Positions 1 to 10,016 of a DNA stretch of 64,000 nucleotides are shown piece after piece. The translations under genes and the position numbers were made by a program. Location: positions 124,001-188,000 of the forward strand of contig JABTTW010000003.1 of assembly GCA_015075745.1 (NCBI GenBank), written 5' to 3'. The notes beneath the pieces were generated by a model, which did no database searches, was not told the DNA's origin, and saw only the letters and a program-made list of their open reading frames with translations. The stretch comes from Planctomycetia bacterium (lineage in GTDB: Bacteria; Planctomycetota; Phycisphaerae; UBA1845; UTPLA1). The number at the start of each line of letters is the position of its first letter. Within the stretch, counting starts at the first letter, position 1.

Positions 1-169
1 CCTTGGCGCGCTGGCCGGCAATGAACCAGTAGCCGCCGAGAACGACAACCAGGGCGATGCCCCCGCCGAGGAGGAGGTGAATCGCATTCTTGCGGACGTA
101 GTCGCTGACCTGATCGATCTGCTGGGCCAGTTCGTTGGTATGTAATTCGCGCCTTCGTTCGGTCTTCAT
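1..169 (-). CDS. Membrane-anchored protein, N-terminal fragment (gene runs off the window)
   Basis: Only the first 56 codons are inside the window. They begin MKTERRRELHTNELAQQIDQ, followed by a short hydrophilic stretch and one strong transmembrane segment at about residues 32-50 (GGGIALVVVLGGYWFIAG). A cytoplasmic N-terminus of this kind followed by one membrane helix resembles YfgM/TPR-type anchored proteins, but no TPR is visible in this fragment, so that is inference. It lies 23 bases downstream of a lipoprotein gene on the same strand and may be co-transcribed with it. Confidence 0.7.
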   Translation of the reverse strand, partial: MKTERRRELHTNELAQQIDQVSDYVRKNAIHLLLGGGIALVVVLGGYWFIAGQRAK

Positions 170-192
170 GATCGGTGGGTGCTCAAATGGTG

Positions 193-633
193 CTAGTAGT
201 TGGACTCAAGGTGAGGCGTCTTCACGGTGACGACGATCTGCGTGCTGGGTTTGAACAGCTTCGCGGGGATCTTCTCGATGCGAACTTCGCAGGCCTCTTC
301 GAACTTCTTGTATTTCAGGGTGTACACGCCGGAAGCAAGCGTCTCATCGACGAGGCGCCACTGGCCGGAGGGCATCTTGTCGTAATAAAAGTTGCGGACA
401 GACTGGAGATCCTGGCTGCCCATGTAAAAGTGCTTGATCTTGCGGCGACCCTCGGTGTAGCTGTGGTCTGACTTCTCGCGGTCGAGGTTGAAGCCCTTGG
501 GGACCGGCACGTCGGCCACGAAGGGCTGAGCGCGCGATGGGAGAATCGTCGGCGCGCCGGTCTCTTTCTTGCATCCCGGGAGGATGAGGGCGAGCGCCGC
601 AATGTAAAGCCAGGACTTCGATTGGCGGGTCAT
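193..633 (-). CDS. Small lipoprotein of unknown function
   Basis: The ATG at 633 gives a short signal peptide ending in a lipobox (LILPGC, Cys about residue 21), so the product is probably a lipid-anchored envelope protein of about 146 residues. A TTG six codons upstream is in frame but would put extra charged residues before the signal. The mature part is hydrophilic and mixed alpha/beta in character, with no motif I recognise. It precedes the membrane-anchored gene at the window edge. Function unknown. Confidence 0.75.
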   Translation of the reverse strand: MTRQSKSWLYIAALALILPGCKKETGAPTILPSRAQPFVADVPVPKGFNLDREKSDHSYTEGRRKIKHFYMGSQDLQSVRNFYYDKMPSGQWRLVDETLASGVYTLKYKKFEEACEVRIEKIPAKLFKPSTQIVVTVKTPHLESNY

Positions 634-796
634 CGATCTGGACCTTGGCAAAAGGAGGTTGTCAGCTGGTGGACGGCGGCGCTTGCCACCGACAGGACCG
701 CTGCTAACTCACGAGCAGGAAAAGGCTAATGGGATGACGGGCGCGTGTCAATTGCGACGGCGGGCCCTGCGATCATCCCGTAAACGCCCCGAAGGA

Positions 797-1969
797 CTAA
801 ACGCGCGCCGGTGTCGGCCGGGCGGCGGCCAGCGGTCGGAATGCGGCCTCCAGGTCGGCAATCAGATCGTCAACATCCTCGATGCCGACGGAGAGGCGCA
901 GCAGGCCGTCGGTGATGCCGCGGGCCTCGCGATCGGCCCGGGGAATGCTCGCATGGGTCATGGTGGCGGGATGGCCGATCAGGCTCTCAACGCCGCCGAG
1001 GCTTTCGGCGAGGGCGAAGAGATGCGTCTTTCCGGCGATGCTGCGGGCAGCGGCCTCTCCGCCCTTGATGACGAAGGACACCATGCCGCCGAAGCCGCGC
1101 ATCTGGCGCTGGGCGAGGGCGTGCTGCTTGTGGGAGGTGAGGCCGGGGTAGATAACTTTTTCGACGGCGTCGTGACCCTCGAGCCAGCGGGCGATCTCCA
1201 GGGCGTTTTCGCAGTGGGCCTTCATGCGGACTGCCAACGTCTTGACACCCCTCATGACCAGCCAGGAATCGAAGGCGCCGGGCACGCCGCCGACGGCGTT
1301 CTGATGGTACTTGATGGTGGTGTAGAGTTTTTCGTCGCTGGTCATCATCGCCCCGCCGACGACGTCGCTGTGACCGCCGAGATACTTGGTGGTGCTGTGA
1401 ACGACGATGTTGGCGCCCAGCTCGAGGGGCTGCTGGAGATATGGACTGGCGAAGGTGTTATCGACGACGGTGATGAGTTTGGAGGCCTTGCCGATCTCCG
1501 ATATGGCGGCGATGTCCACGAGATTGAGCAGCGGATTCGTGGGCGTCTCGATCCAGAGCATTTTGGTGTTGGGGCGAATCGCCTTGCGGACGTTGTCCGG
1601 GTTGGTCATGTCGACCCAGGAGTATTCCATGCCGTAGCGCTTGAGGACGAGCTCGAAGAGACGGTAGGTGCCGCCGTAGACGTCGTCGGCGCAGACAACG
1701 TGGTCGCCCGAGGAGAGGAGGTTCATGACCGCGGCGCTGGCGGCTGTCCCGGAGGCGAACGCGAGGCCGTACTTGGCGCCTTCGAGCGAGGCGAGACAGG
1801 CTTCAAGAGCGGCACGGGTCGGATTGCCGGTGCGGGAGTATTCAAAGCCCTTGTGCTCGCCGATGCCCTGCTGGGTGTAGGTCGAGGTTTGAAAGATGGG
1901 GACGATGGTGGCGCCGGTGGAAGGGTCCGCTTCCTGGCCGACGTGGATCGCTCGCGTGGAAAATTGCAT
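797..1969 (-). CDS. Cystathionine gamma-synthase / gamma-lyase family PLP enzyme
   Basis: This is a Cys/Met-metabolism PLP enzyme (fold type I) that makes or cleaves cystathionine in trans-sulfuration. Visible signatures are the EYSRTGNPTR block near the N-terminus, the FASGTAA cofactor loop, the VVDNTF aspartate (about residue 170) that contacts the pyridine nitrogen, and the Schiff-base lysine in STTKYLGGHSD (about residue 195). The full length of 390 residues is normal. The start at 1969 is preferred over one 11 codons upstream because GGAGG lies 5 bases before it. No metX, metA or cysK neighbour is present, so sequence alone does not separate MetB from a gamma-lyase (MccB). The ribosome site lies in a hairpin (see 1975-1998). 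Confidence 0.9.
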   Translation of the reverse strand: MQFSTRAIHVGQEADPSTGATIVPIFQTSTYTQQGIGEHKGFEYSRTGNPTRAALEACLASLEGAKYGLAFASGTAASAAVMNLLSSGDHVVCADDVYGGTYRLFELVLKRYGMEYSWVDMTNPDNVRKAIRPNTKMLWIETPTNPLLNLVDIAAISEIGKASKLITVVDNTFASPYLQQPLELGANIVVHSTTKYLGGHSDVVGGAMMTSDEKLYTTIKYHQNAVGGVPGAFDSWLVMRGVKTLAVRMKAHCENALEIARWLEGHDAVEKVIYPGLTSHKQHALAQRQMRGFGGMVSFVIKGGEAAARSIAGKTHLFALAESLGGVESLIGHPATMTHASIPRADREARGITDGLLRLSVGIEDVDDLIADLEAAFRPLAAARPTPARV

Positions 1970-1974
1970 GGGTG

Positions 1975-1998
1975 CCTCCGGATAATTTCTTCCGGAGG
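1975..1998 (-). promoter_or_regulatory. Hairpin enclosing the Shine-Dalgarno of the trans-sulfuration gene
   Basis: CCTCCGGA and TCCGGAGG form a perfect 8-bp inverted repeat around an 8-base loop. On the coding strand the second arm contains the GGAGG that lies 5 bases before the ATG at 1969, so folding would hide the ribosome-binding site. This geometry suits translational control. No ligand domain is recognisable, and the role is inferred. Confidence 0.45.
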
Positions 1999-2044
1999 TC
2001 ATTGTAGCGATACGGCGAAGCGAGGCCAGCGATGGGGCCGGGGG

Positions 2045-2926
2045 TTAGTCGGAGAAGATCGACTCGGTGATAGCGACCTGTTCCGGCAACTGGGCGACGA
2101 CTTCCTGCACCTTTTCCTGGTCGAGGTGGAGGAGTTCGAGCATCGCGTCGTCGTAGGTCTCGTTCACGGCGGTGCCGGAGAAGCCGAGTTGTGCCTGGCA
2201 TGCCAGGACGTCGGCGACATGGACGAGGGCGCCGAGTTCGCGGGTTGCCGCGGCGAGTTCCATGGGCTTGTGGTGGTAACCGATGGCGGCGCAAAGGTGC
2301 ATGGGGAATCGCCACTTATTGGCGAGGGCCATTCCGAAGGCCTGGTGGTCGGCGCCGATGATCTCCTGCTCGAGTTCGCAGAAGCTGCCGCCGTCGGCGC
2401 GATGGCGCGTGACGACGTCGGCCAACTGCTTCGGGAATACCTGGCGTTCGACAAGAATGCCGAGATCGTGGATGAGGCCGACGAGGAAGCTCTCTTCGAC
2501 CGGCGGGTGTCCCTGTGCCTTGGCGAGCATTCGGCAGGCGACGCCGACGGCGACGCTGTGTCGCCAGAGTTCCGAACCGCTGAAGCCTTCGATGGAGCTG
2601 CCCGCGTTGAACAGGTGCGTCATCGAGGCGGCGATGGCGATGTTCTTCACCGCCGAAAGCCCGAGCAGCACGATGGCGCGATCGACGCTGGCGATCTGGC
2701 CGGGCAGTCCGTAGAAGGCCGAGTTGACGACCTTGAGGAGTCGTGCGGACAGGGCCGGATCGTTCTTGATGACTTCGTGGAGGTCGCGGGCGGTCGATTT
2801 GGGATTCTCGACGACCTGAATGATCTTGACGGTGACTTCGGGGAGCGTTGCGATCTCGCCGAGATCCGCGATCGCGGAGGCCACGAATTTATCCGTCTCG
2901 CTTTTGCCTTTGATCGCCGTAAGCAT
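2045..2926 (-). CDS. HDOD domain protein
   Basis: The protein of 293 residues is essentially one HDOD domain. The N-terminal half carries the typical LPEVTVKIIQVVENPKST and IKNDPALSARLLKVVNSAFYG blocks followed by VDRAIVLLGLSAVKNIA. The centre has LWRHSVAVGVACRMLA and LVGLIHDLGILV, the degenerate HD-like region. HDOD proteins lack the full catalytic HD set and are usually found in signalling, where they are thought to act as protein or nucleotide-binding adaptors. A GAGAGGG ribosome site lies 6-8 bases before the ATG. The gene stands alone between neuB-like and metB-like genes, so its pathway cannot be told. Confidence 0.9.
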   Translation of the reverse strand: MLTAIKGKSETDKFVASAIADLGEIATLPEVTVKIIQVVENPKSTARDLHEVIKNDPALSARLLKVVNSAFYGLPGQIASVDRAIVLLGLSAVKNIAIAASMTHLFNAGSSIEGFSGSELWRHSVAVGVACRMLAKAQGHPPVEESFLVGLIHDLGILVERQVFPKQLADVVTRHRADGGSFCELEQEIIGADHQAFGMALANKWRFPMHLCAAIGYHHKPMELAAATRELGALVHVADVLACQAQLGFSGTAVNETYDDAMLELLHLDQEKVQEVVAQLPEQVAITESIFSD

Positions 2927-3020
2927 GACCGACCCTCTCTAGTTTCAGTTGTGCAGGTAAACCCGGTCTGCGGGCAACCTTGCTGCTCAGTATCGGCGCG
3001 GCAGCGAGCGACCTTCATTT

Positions 3021-4133
3021 CTAAACAGTACGATCCAACTGGGCGGGTCGGCACAAACGGCCGGATATTGGAGATTGGAGGTGGGAATACTGTAGAGGGG
3101 TTCCGGCGACAATATCGGTCGCTGCGGTGGCGCCGACGACAGCGTCCCAATCGGCGGGTGAGATTCCGTCGCCGGGGCGGCGGACGGTGAGCGAATCCGG
3201 ACGAATGACGGACCCGGCCGGAATGTGCCGCGCAGCGACGATGCTGCCGCGAGACAGATTGCGGACTTCCACTTCCTTTTCCGTCGGCGCGACAACACCG
3301 GAGCCGCGGGCGGCGAATGCTTCCCGGGCGGCGGCCGTGTATTTTGCGAAGTCGTCGGGCGTCAGCGAGAAGAAGTGATCGGGGCCTTCGGCGCTGCGGT
3401 CCAGGGTCAGATGCTTTTCAAGGATTACCGCTCCGGCGGCGACGGCGAGCGCACTGAATTCGCGTTCGGCGGTATGGTCGCTGAAACCGACCGGGAGGTT
3501 GAACTCCTGAGACAACGCGGACATGCAACGGAGCCGAGTGTGGGAAACCGGCGTCGGATAGGCCGAGACGCAGTGCAGCAACATGAGTCGATCAGCGGCG
3601 CCGGCTCGGCGGAAGATGTCGACGGCTGCGCGGACCTCGTCCAAGTCTGCTGCGCCGGTGGAGGCGATGATCGGCAGGCCGGTTGAACCGACGGCGCGAA
3701 GGAGGGGGACGTTTACGATGTCGGGCGAGGCGATCTTGATCGCGGCGACGGGAAGCCGGGCGAGCGTGTCGACTTCGGCAACGCCGAAGGGAGTGCACAG
3801 GAAGTCGATGCCGAACTCGTCCGCGCGGGCTTTTAGCCGGTGGAAATCATCGGGCGGGAGCTCGAGCTTGCGCAGCATTTCCAGTTGCGAGGATGCGCCG
3901 TTGAGGTGAACTTTCTGGTATTGGCAGGTCGGGGCATCCGGCGAGGCGAGACGGTCGGCGGAGAAAAGCTGGAACTTCACGGCGTCGGCGCCCGATTGCG
4001 CGGCCGCCTCAATCAGCCTGCAGGCCGTCGCGAAGTCTCCGTTGTGATTGACGCCAGCCTCGGCAATGACGTAGACGGGATGATCGAGGTCGATCAACCG
4101 GGAACCGATCTGAGCCGAAGGGGTCTTCTCCAT
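3021..4133 (-). CDS. neuB: N-acetylneuraminate synthase family protein (NeuB-like) with SAF domain
   Basis: NeuB-type enzymes condense phosphoenolpyruvate with an N-acetylated hexosamine to give sialic or related nonulosonic acids. The TIM-barrel part (residues 15-265) has YVIAEAGVNHNGD, GADAVKFQLFSADRL, FGIDFLCTPF, KIASPDI, HCVSAYPTP, VGFSDHT and the EKHLTLDR...GPDHFFSL block that closes NeuB barrels. Residues 295-355 form an antifreeze-like SAF domain (RSIVAARHIPAGSVI). The length of 370 is slightly long because of a Pro/Arg-rich tail. No neuA (CMP transferase) or neuC gene is adjacent, so the exact nonulosonic acid is unknown. Confidence 0.88.
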   Translation of the reverse strand: MEKTPSAQIGSRLIDLDHPVYVIAEAGVNHNGDFATACRLIEAAAQSGADAVKFQLFSADRLASPDAPTCQYQKVHLNGASSQLEMLRKLELPPDDFHRLKARADEFGIDFLCTPFGVAEVDTLARLPVAAIKIASPDIVNVPLLRAVGSTGLPIIASTGAADLDEVRAAVDIFRRAGAADRLMLLHCVSAYPTPVSHTRLRCMSALSQEFNLPVGFSDHTAEREFSALAVAAGAVILEKHLTLDRSAEGPDHFFSLTPDDFAKYTAAAREAFAARGSGVVAPTEKEVEVRNLSRGSIVAARHIPAGSVIRPDSLTVRRPGDGISPADWDAVVGATAATDIVAGTPLQYSHLQSPISGRLCRPAQLDRTV

Positions 4134-4235
4134 GCTGTTATCATCGGCTTCTGATCGGCAATGGGTTCGCTCCGTTCTGCGGTGATGGTATCATGAAATC
4201 GCCGGCGCGGACCGAGAGACTACGGGGATACCGCG

Positions 4236-5366
4236 ATGATTTATCTCGACTACAACGCGACGACGCCGATTGACCCAGCCGTAGCGGATGCAATGCGGCC
4301 GTTTATTGAGACGCATTTCGGCAACCCGTCCAGCGGCCATGACCTCGGCAAGAAGGCCAAAGAGGCGGTCGCTTCGGCGCGGCGGTCGGTTGCCCGGCTG
4401 ATCAATGCCGATACGTCGGAGATCATTTTTACCAGCGGCGGGACCGAGGCCGGCAACATGGCGATCAAGAGCGTCGCCGAGCTTAGCGCCTCGAAGGGAC
4501 GGCACTTTGTCACGACGGCGGTCGAACACCCGGCGACGATTGAGCCGATGCGCCGGCTGGAGAAACGCGGTTACAGGTTTACGGCGGTGGGCGTCGATGC
4601 CACGGGTCGAGTTGATCCTGAGGAAATTCGGCGGGCCATCCGGCCGGAGACGATTCTCATCAGCGTGATGCACGCACAAAACGAGGTGGGCACGCTGGAG
4701 CCGATTGCGGAGATTGGCGCGATCGCCAAATCGGCGGGCGTGGCATTTCACGTCGATGCGGCGCAGTCAATGGGCAAGGCGCCGGTTGATGTGAAGGCCA
4801 TGCAGGCGGATTTTGTCTCCATTGCCGGGCACAAGCTGTATGCGCCCAAGGGGATCGGGGCGCTGTACGTTCGCAGCGGTGTGGAGGTTGAGCCGCTGAT
4901 TTGCGGCGCATCGCAGGAGTCCGGCCGTCGGGCGGGGACTGAAAACGTCATCATGTCGGTCGGGCTCGGCAAGGCGGCGGAGCTGGCGGCGGCGCACTTG
5001 AGTGATCCGACGATTGTGCGGCTGCGCGATCGACTGTGGGCGGGGTTGTCTGAGGCCTTCGGCGATCGAATCGTGCTCAATGGTCATAAGACCCTGCGTC
5101 TTTCGGGGACGCTCAACGTGAGCTTCCTCGGATTCGTCGGCGGCGAGCTGCTTGCGCGGGTCCCGGAGATTTGTGCTTCGACCGGGGCGGCGTGTCACTC
5201 CGGGGATGCCAAGCCGTCGGCCGTCTTGACGGCGATGGGGATTTCGCGGGAGCGAGCAATCGGCGCGGTGAGATTCTCCATCGGACGACCGACGACGGAG
5301 GACGAGATCGATCGCGCGATCGGGCTGATTGTCAGAGCCGCGAATTCAGATCGCCCCATTCATTGA
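4236..5366 (+). CDS. Cysteine desulfurase (NifS/IscS-like)
   Basis: A PLP enzyme that removes sulfur from cysteine as an enzyme persulfide for Fe-S cluster, thiamine or tRNA sulfur. Signatures: YLDYNATTP at the start, SGGTEAGNMAI, the VEHPA histidine (residue 98), VDAAQSMGK, the PLP lysine in IAGHKLYAPKG (K200), and the mobile-loop cysteine in ASTGAACHSGDAKPS (C320). The RRAGTENV block is typical of class I NifS/IscS. It is transcribed away from neuB and converges on thiC, which needs an Fe-S cluster. No iscR or iscU is adjacent; a NifU-type scaffold lies at 18209. Confidence 0.93.
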   Translation: MIYLDYNATTPIDPAVADAMRPFIETHFGNPSSGHDLGKKAKEAVASARRSVARLINADTSEIIFTSGGTEAGNMAIKSVAELSASKGRHFVTTAVEHPATIEPMRRLEKRGYRFTAVGVDATGRVDPEEIRRAIRPETILISVMHAQNEVGTLEPIAEIGAIAKSAGVAFHVDAAQSMGKAPVDVKAMQADFVSIAGHKLYAPKGIGALYVRSGVEVEPLICGASQESGRRAGTENVIMSVGLGKAAELAAAHLSDPTIVRLRDRLWAGLSEAFGDRIVLNGHKTLRLSGTLNVSFLGFVGGELLARVPEICASTGAACHSGDAKPSAVLTAMGISRERAIGAVRFSIGRPTTEDEIDRAIGLIVRAANSDRPIH

Positions 5367-5392
5367 ACGCCGCTACCAACCATCACGGAGCG

Positions 5393-7054
<1,662 letters not shown>

Positions 7055-7058
7055 TGAA

Positions 7059-7580
7059 TTACCTTTCCACCATTGAAATCTGAATTGGATCGAACGGCTT
7101 TGCGCATTCCGGGCATCTTGGCTCCTTCAGCCCCACGAGGAAATAGCCGCAATAGGTACAAGCTCGCGGGTCCGGCGGGGCGCCGACTTGTCGCCAGAAT
7201 CTGACAACGACAACGGTGCCGGCGGCCAGGATGTGATAGATCACGAAGGCAACTGTCCCGACCGGGCCGATCGACTGGAGCAGCGACCGGACATAGGGCG
7301 ATGTGATCATCGTGGGCCCCATTCCGGCGGCGAGCATGAACGCAAGTGTTGCGAGAAAGGTCCCAACTACGGCGACACTGAAACGCGGATAGAGCGCTGC
7401 GAGTCCGACGATCACGCTTGGCAGGATCACATTGATGACGGCGAAGACGGCCAAGCCGGCTCGTCCAAACTGCGACGCGGCATAGGCCTTCATCGCAGGA
7501 AGGGCCAAACCCATTGCCGCCCCACTCAATGGATAGGCAATTAATACGGCCCTCCACCAGCTTGTCCTGACATAGGTCAT
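7059..7580 (-). CDS. Membrane protein with C-terminal zinc ribbon
   Basis: Starting at the ATG at 7580, the product of about 173 residues has roughly four transmembrane helices ([80 protein letters not shown]). It ends in a zinc ribbon [11 protein letters not shown]...CPECAKPFD. An upstream in-frame extension rich in Arg is unlikely to be translated, because a membrane helix follows the chosen start directly. It lies immediately 5' of thiC, but nothing ties it to thiamine. It belongs to a recurring 'TM plus CGY-ribbon' architecture in this window (also 11936 and 19513). Function unknown. Confidence 0.75.
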   Translation of the reverse strand: MTYVRTSWWRAVLIAYPLSGAAMGLALPAMKAYAASQFGRAGLAVFAVINVILPSVIVGLAALYPRFSVAVVGTFLATLAFMLAAGMGPTMITSPYVRSLLQSIGPVGTVAFVIYHILAAGTVVVVRFWRQVGAPPDPRACTYCGYFLVGLKEPRCPECAKPFDPIQISMVER

Positions 7581-7590
7581 CTTACCGTGC

Positions 7591-8388
7591 TCACATTGGA
7601 CTCTTGCTGCGCAAATTCGCCGTGAAAAAACCGTCGATCTCCGCCCAGCCCTTTTTCGCCTGATCGGCGTTGTAGCCGCGCTTGTTGGTTTCATTGAGGA
7701 AGGCGTGGCCTGCGCCGGGGTAGATGTGGTGCGTTGCCTTTACGCCGGCCTCTTTGAGGGCTTTTTCAAACGGGGGCACTTCGATGCCGCGGTCGGTCGC
7801 GCCCCAGATGCCGAGCAGCGGGCCTTTGATCTTTTTGAGTTGGTCGACGTCGATGACGGGGCGGCCGTAGCACATGACGGTGCAGGCCAGCTTCGGTTCG
7901 GCGATGGCCAGCTTGAGTGCCAGCCCTCCGCCCATGCACCAGCCGATGATGCCGATGCGCTTCTTGTCCACCGACTTGTGCGTCGCCAGATAGTCGAAGG
8001 CTGATTTCATGTCGGCGATGGCGCGCTCGTCGGCGAGTCCGCGCATGAGTTCGTGGGCGTGCTCGCCGTCTTCGGCGACCTCGCCGTGATAAAGGTCCGG
8101 CGCAATGGCGACGTAGCCCTTGGCGGCGAAGCGATCGGCCTGCTGCTTGACCCAATCGTTGAGCCCCCACCACTCGTGGATGAGGATGATGGCGGGGCCG
8201 GGTTTGGCGGACTTTGGGATCGCCGTGTAGGCGGAGAACTTGTGCTCGCCGGAGCCGAGGGTGATTGTTTCTGTTTCGATTTCAGGCTTCGCATCGGACT
8301 TGGCTTCCTGCCGCGTCATGGAGCCGGGTTGAGCGCCTGCGTATTGCGGGGTGAGGCAGCAGACAATGAAAACGCATAATGCCTTCAA
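7591..8388 (-). CDS. Secreted dienelactone hydrolase family protein
   Basis: An alpha/beta hydrolase of the dienelactone hydrolase family. Visible features: the IHEWWGLNDWVKQQADRFAAKGYVAIAPDLYHG block, the nucleophile elbow GWCMGGG with Cys as nucleophile, an Asp in GATDRGI, and the catalytic His in YPGAGHAFLN. These would hydrolyse esters or lactones. I prefer a TTG start at 8388, which gives a signal peptide (KALCVFIVCCLTPQYAGAQ) and so periplasmic location. The longer open frame up to 8556 runs through REP DNA and into the transposase gene and is probably not translated. No strong Shine-Dalgarno is seen, so the start is uncertain. Confidence 0.82.
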   Translation of the reverse strand: MKALCVFIVCCLTPQYAGAQPGSMTRQEAKSDAKPEIETETITLGSGEHKFSAYTAIPKSAKPGPAIILIHEWWGLNDWVKQQADRFAAKGYVAIAPDLYHGEVAEDGEHAHELMRGLADERAIADMKSAFDYLATHKSVDKKRIGIIGWCMGGGLALKLAIAEPKLACTVMCYGRPVIDVDQLKKIKGPLLGIWGATDRGIEVPPFEKALKEAGVKATHHIYPGAGHAFLNETNKRGYNADQAKKGWAEIDGFFTANLRSKSPM

Positions 8389-8416
8389 CGGTGCTTGAAT
8401 GATGGACGACTTGAAA

Positions 8417-8508
8417 TTTGCCCCGAACGGGGCCGACGGCTCGTAGCCACGGGCGAAAGCCCGTGGAGAGTTCGCGTTGTGAACACTGAGCCCCAATGGG
8501 GGCGACAG
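8417..8508. repeat. REP cluster left of RAYT 1
   Basis: Three consecutive palindromes: TTTGCCCCGAACGGGGC, the stem CCACGGGC/GCCCGTGG, and an inner GAGCCCCAATGGGGGC. The first two reappear, reverse-complemented, at 9035-9084. The cluster occupies the region upstream of the dienelactone hydrolase gene and could also act as a transcript-end structure for the transposase gene. Confidence 0.8.
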
Positions 8509-8530
8509 AGCGCCCCGATTCGCGCACTCG

Positions 8531-8983
8531 TTAGTCCCAGAGGAATCGTTCGTCATAATCCACCTGATGTGCTTTCAAAAGATTCACATATTCATCCTGA
8601 AAGGACCGCCCGCGATGGTTGGCATCCTGGTTCGCGATGTATCGTTCCACCGTATCCTTCTGCGACTGGCTCACGGTGAACGCTCCGTATCCATCCTGCC
8701 ATGCGAAGGCGGCCATGTCCGGGAAAGTCTCATGAACCCATCGCGACGAATTGCATTTCATGTCACGCATTAGATTCGAGAGCGATTCGTCCGTTCTCCA
8801 ACGAAAAAGAAGATGGACATGGTCCGGCATGCCGCCGATGGCGTAGGAGATGCCGCCCTCACTGCGAACGATGCCGCCAAGGTATTCATGAATGCGGGGT
8901 GCGGTATCGGCCTTCATCATCATTTGTCGGCGCTTGGTGCTGAAGACGACGTGATAGAGCAATTTGGAATGCGTTCCGGGCAT
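8531..8983 (-). CDS. REP-associated tyrosine transposase (Y1/HUH, IS200-like)
   Basis: A 150-residue single-domain HUH transposase. The N-terminus (LYHVVFSTKRRQ), the HUH metal site in GGMPDHVHLLF, and the catalytic tyrosine region DTVERYIANQDANHRG mark the Y1_Tnp family, specifically the RAYT branch. These proteins cut and join single-stranded DNA at REP hairpins and are usually single-copy domesticated genes, not active insertion sequences. The ATG at 8983 has a GGAG about 9 bases upstream. The gene appears intact and lies exactly between inverted REP clusters. Confidence 0.9.
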   Translation of the reverse strand: MPGTHSKLLYHVVFSTKRRQMMMKADTAPRIHEYLGGIVRSEGGISYAIGGMPDHVHLLFRWRTDESLSNLMRDMKCNSSRWVHETFPDMAAFAWQDGYGAFTVSQSQKDTVERYIANQDANHRGRSFQDEYVNLLKAHQVDYDERFLWD

Positions 8984-8994
8984 TCGATTGACTC

Positions 8995-9084
8995 CGCCGC
9001 CCCTTCAGGGCTAGGTCCTTTCGCAACGACTTGGTCCACGGGCTTACGCCCGCGGCTACGAGCCTGAGCCCCTATCGGGGCAAA
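8995..9084. repeat. REP cluster right of RAYT 1
   Basis: Contains the reverse complement of the left outer REP pair (9035-9084: stem CCACGGGC/GCCCGCGG, then GAGCCCCTATCGGGGC) and an inner palindrome CGCCCCTTCAGGGC. The remaining 240 bases up to the next gene at 9326 hold no gene or motif that I can support. Confidence 0.8.
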
Positions 9085-9325
9085 TGCAAGAACGGCTGCG
9101 CGCGGGGAACGTAGCGGAAGCAGCGGCCAAGGCTAACATTGTGGAGTACAAGACCGACATGTCGCCCGCTTCCCTACGCACCTCGTTCCGCATTTGCGGA
9201 CATCGGTGATCAGGTTCTAAGGGTTCCGGCTCGCGCGGCCGGCTCTCAGTCCGTATCTGGCGGACACCCCTAGCGAACGAAATGATCCTAGTTTGAAGCG
9301 GCCGGGTTAGCAAGCGATGGCGAAA

Positions 9326-9907
9326 TCAGCCGCTCACTGCGGCTGCGCGGCGAGATGCGCCATCGGCGTCCATTCTTGTGACCGGTGTTCGCAAGACGCC
9401 GAGGAACTCGCGCCAGGGGCCGACAGCTTCCTCGTACTGCGTGGCCATGCACTTGGCGATCTGGGCGATGTGGTTCAAATCGTGCGCGACCCAGGTCGAG
9501 AGCAGGTTACTCAGCGTGACCGATCCGAGGGCGGGGTGAACGCCTTTTCTGGTGAAGTCATTTTCGGCCAGACCCATTTTTGCGAGCGAGTCCAGATTGG
9601 ATTTTCGCAGCCGCTCGAACTCATTGAGAAGTTGATCGAGCGATTTGCCCCGGCTGTCTTCGAATTGCGCATAGCGGTCGACGGGATCGAAGGGGCGCGA
9701 CTCGCCATGTTCGAGGAGGACTTTTATGCGGTGGAGCCAGTCGTTTTTTTCGCCGGCGATGAGATGTCCGACAACGTCGAAGGGACTGAAGGTGTCCTTC
9801 CCGTAATTGCTGTGGGTCCACTCGCGGTCGAGGCCGGCGAGCATTGCGCGAAGGACGCCCGGTGTTCGTCGCAGGACTTCGATTGCCGATTTCAGATCGA
9901 ACTGCAT
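9326..9907 (-). CDS. DinB family protein (first of a cluster)
   Basis: A four-helix-bundle DinB/YfiT-like protein of 193 residues. The helices and likely metal-binding histidines are visible: FDVVGHLIAGEKND in the first half and WVAHDLNHIAQIAK (HxxxH) near residues 150-160. Known DinB-fold proteins are often metal-dependent thiol transferases or hydrolases, but most are uncharacterised. The C-terminal 25 residues after EFLGVLRTP are Arg/Ala-rich and may be non-structural. It is followed on the same strand by two more DinB genes, so a local family expansion is evident. Confidence 0.85.
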   Translation of the reverse strand: MQFDLKSAIEVLRRTPGVLRAMLAGLDREWTHSNYGKDTFSPFDVVGHLIAGEKNDWLHRIKVLLEHGESRPFDPVDRYAQFEDSRGKSLDQLLNEFERLRKSNLDSLAKMGLAENDFTRKGVHPALGSVTLSNLLSTWVAHDLNHIAQIAKCMATQYEEAVGPWREFLGVLRTPVTRMDADGASRRAAAVSG

Positions 9908-10016
9908 CAGGTTCTCCTGTGGGTCACAAGAAATCTACGATGTCGATGTGGGCGCCTTGCACGAGCAGATTCTGGGCCCGTGGGCGCTGCCCATCATCGA
10001 AACTTGTTGCCGCCGA

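Larger units (their letters stand above)
8417..9084. mobile_element. RAYT/REP unit 1
   Basis: A REP-associated tyrosine transposase gene lies between two sets of palindromic repeats in inverted orientation. The outer repeats (8417-8467 and 9035-9084) match as reverse complements over about 50 bases with few mismatches. The inner, weaker palindromes are at 8486-8508 and 8995-9017. Each outer repeat holds two hairpins, for example GCCCCGAACGGGGC and CCACGGGCGAAAGCCCGTGG. This is the classic RAYT layout. Confidence 0.82.

Noticed and set aside
659..3190. Very long open frame on the plus strand (843 codons)
   Set aside because: It lies exactly antisense to the trans-sulfuration enzyme and HDOD genes, has no family motif, and is the usual by-product of high-GC third positions.
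7055..7058. TPP riboswitch upstream of thiC
   Set aside because: Only four bases separate thiC from the preceding gene, and no TPP-type motif (CTGAGA...ACCTGATCTGGATAAT-like) was seen in front of that gene either.
8389..8556. N-terminal extension of the dienelactone hydrolase
   Set aside because: Would be encoded by REP palindromes and the end of the transposase gene and would bury the signal peptide.
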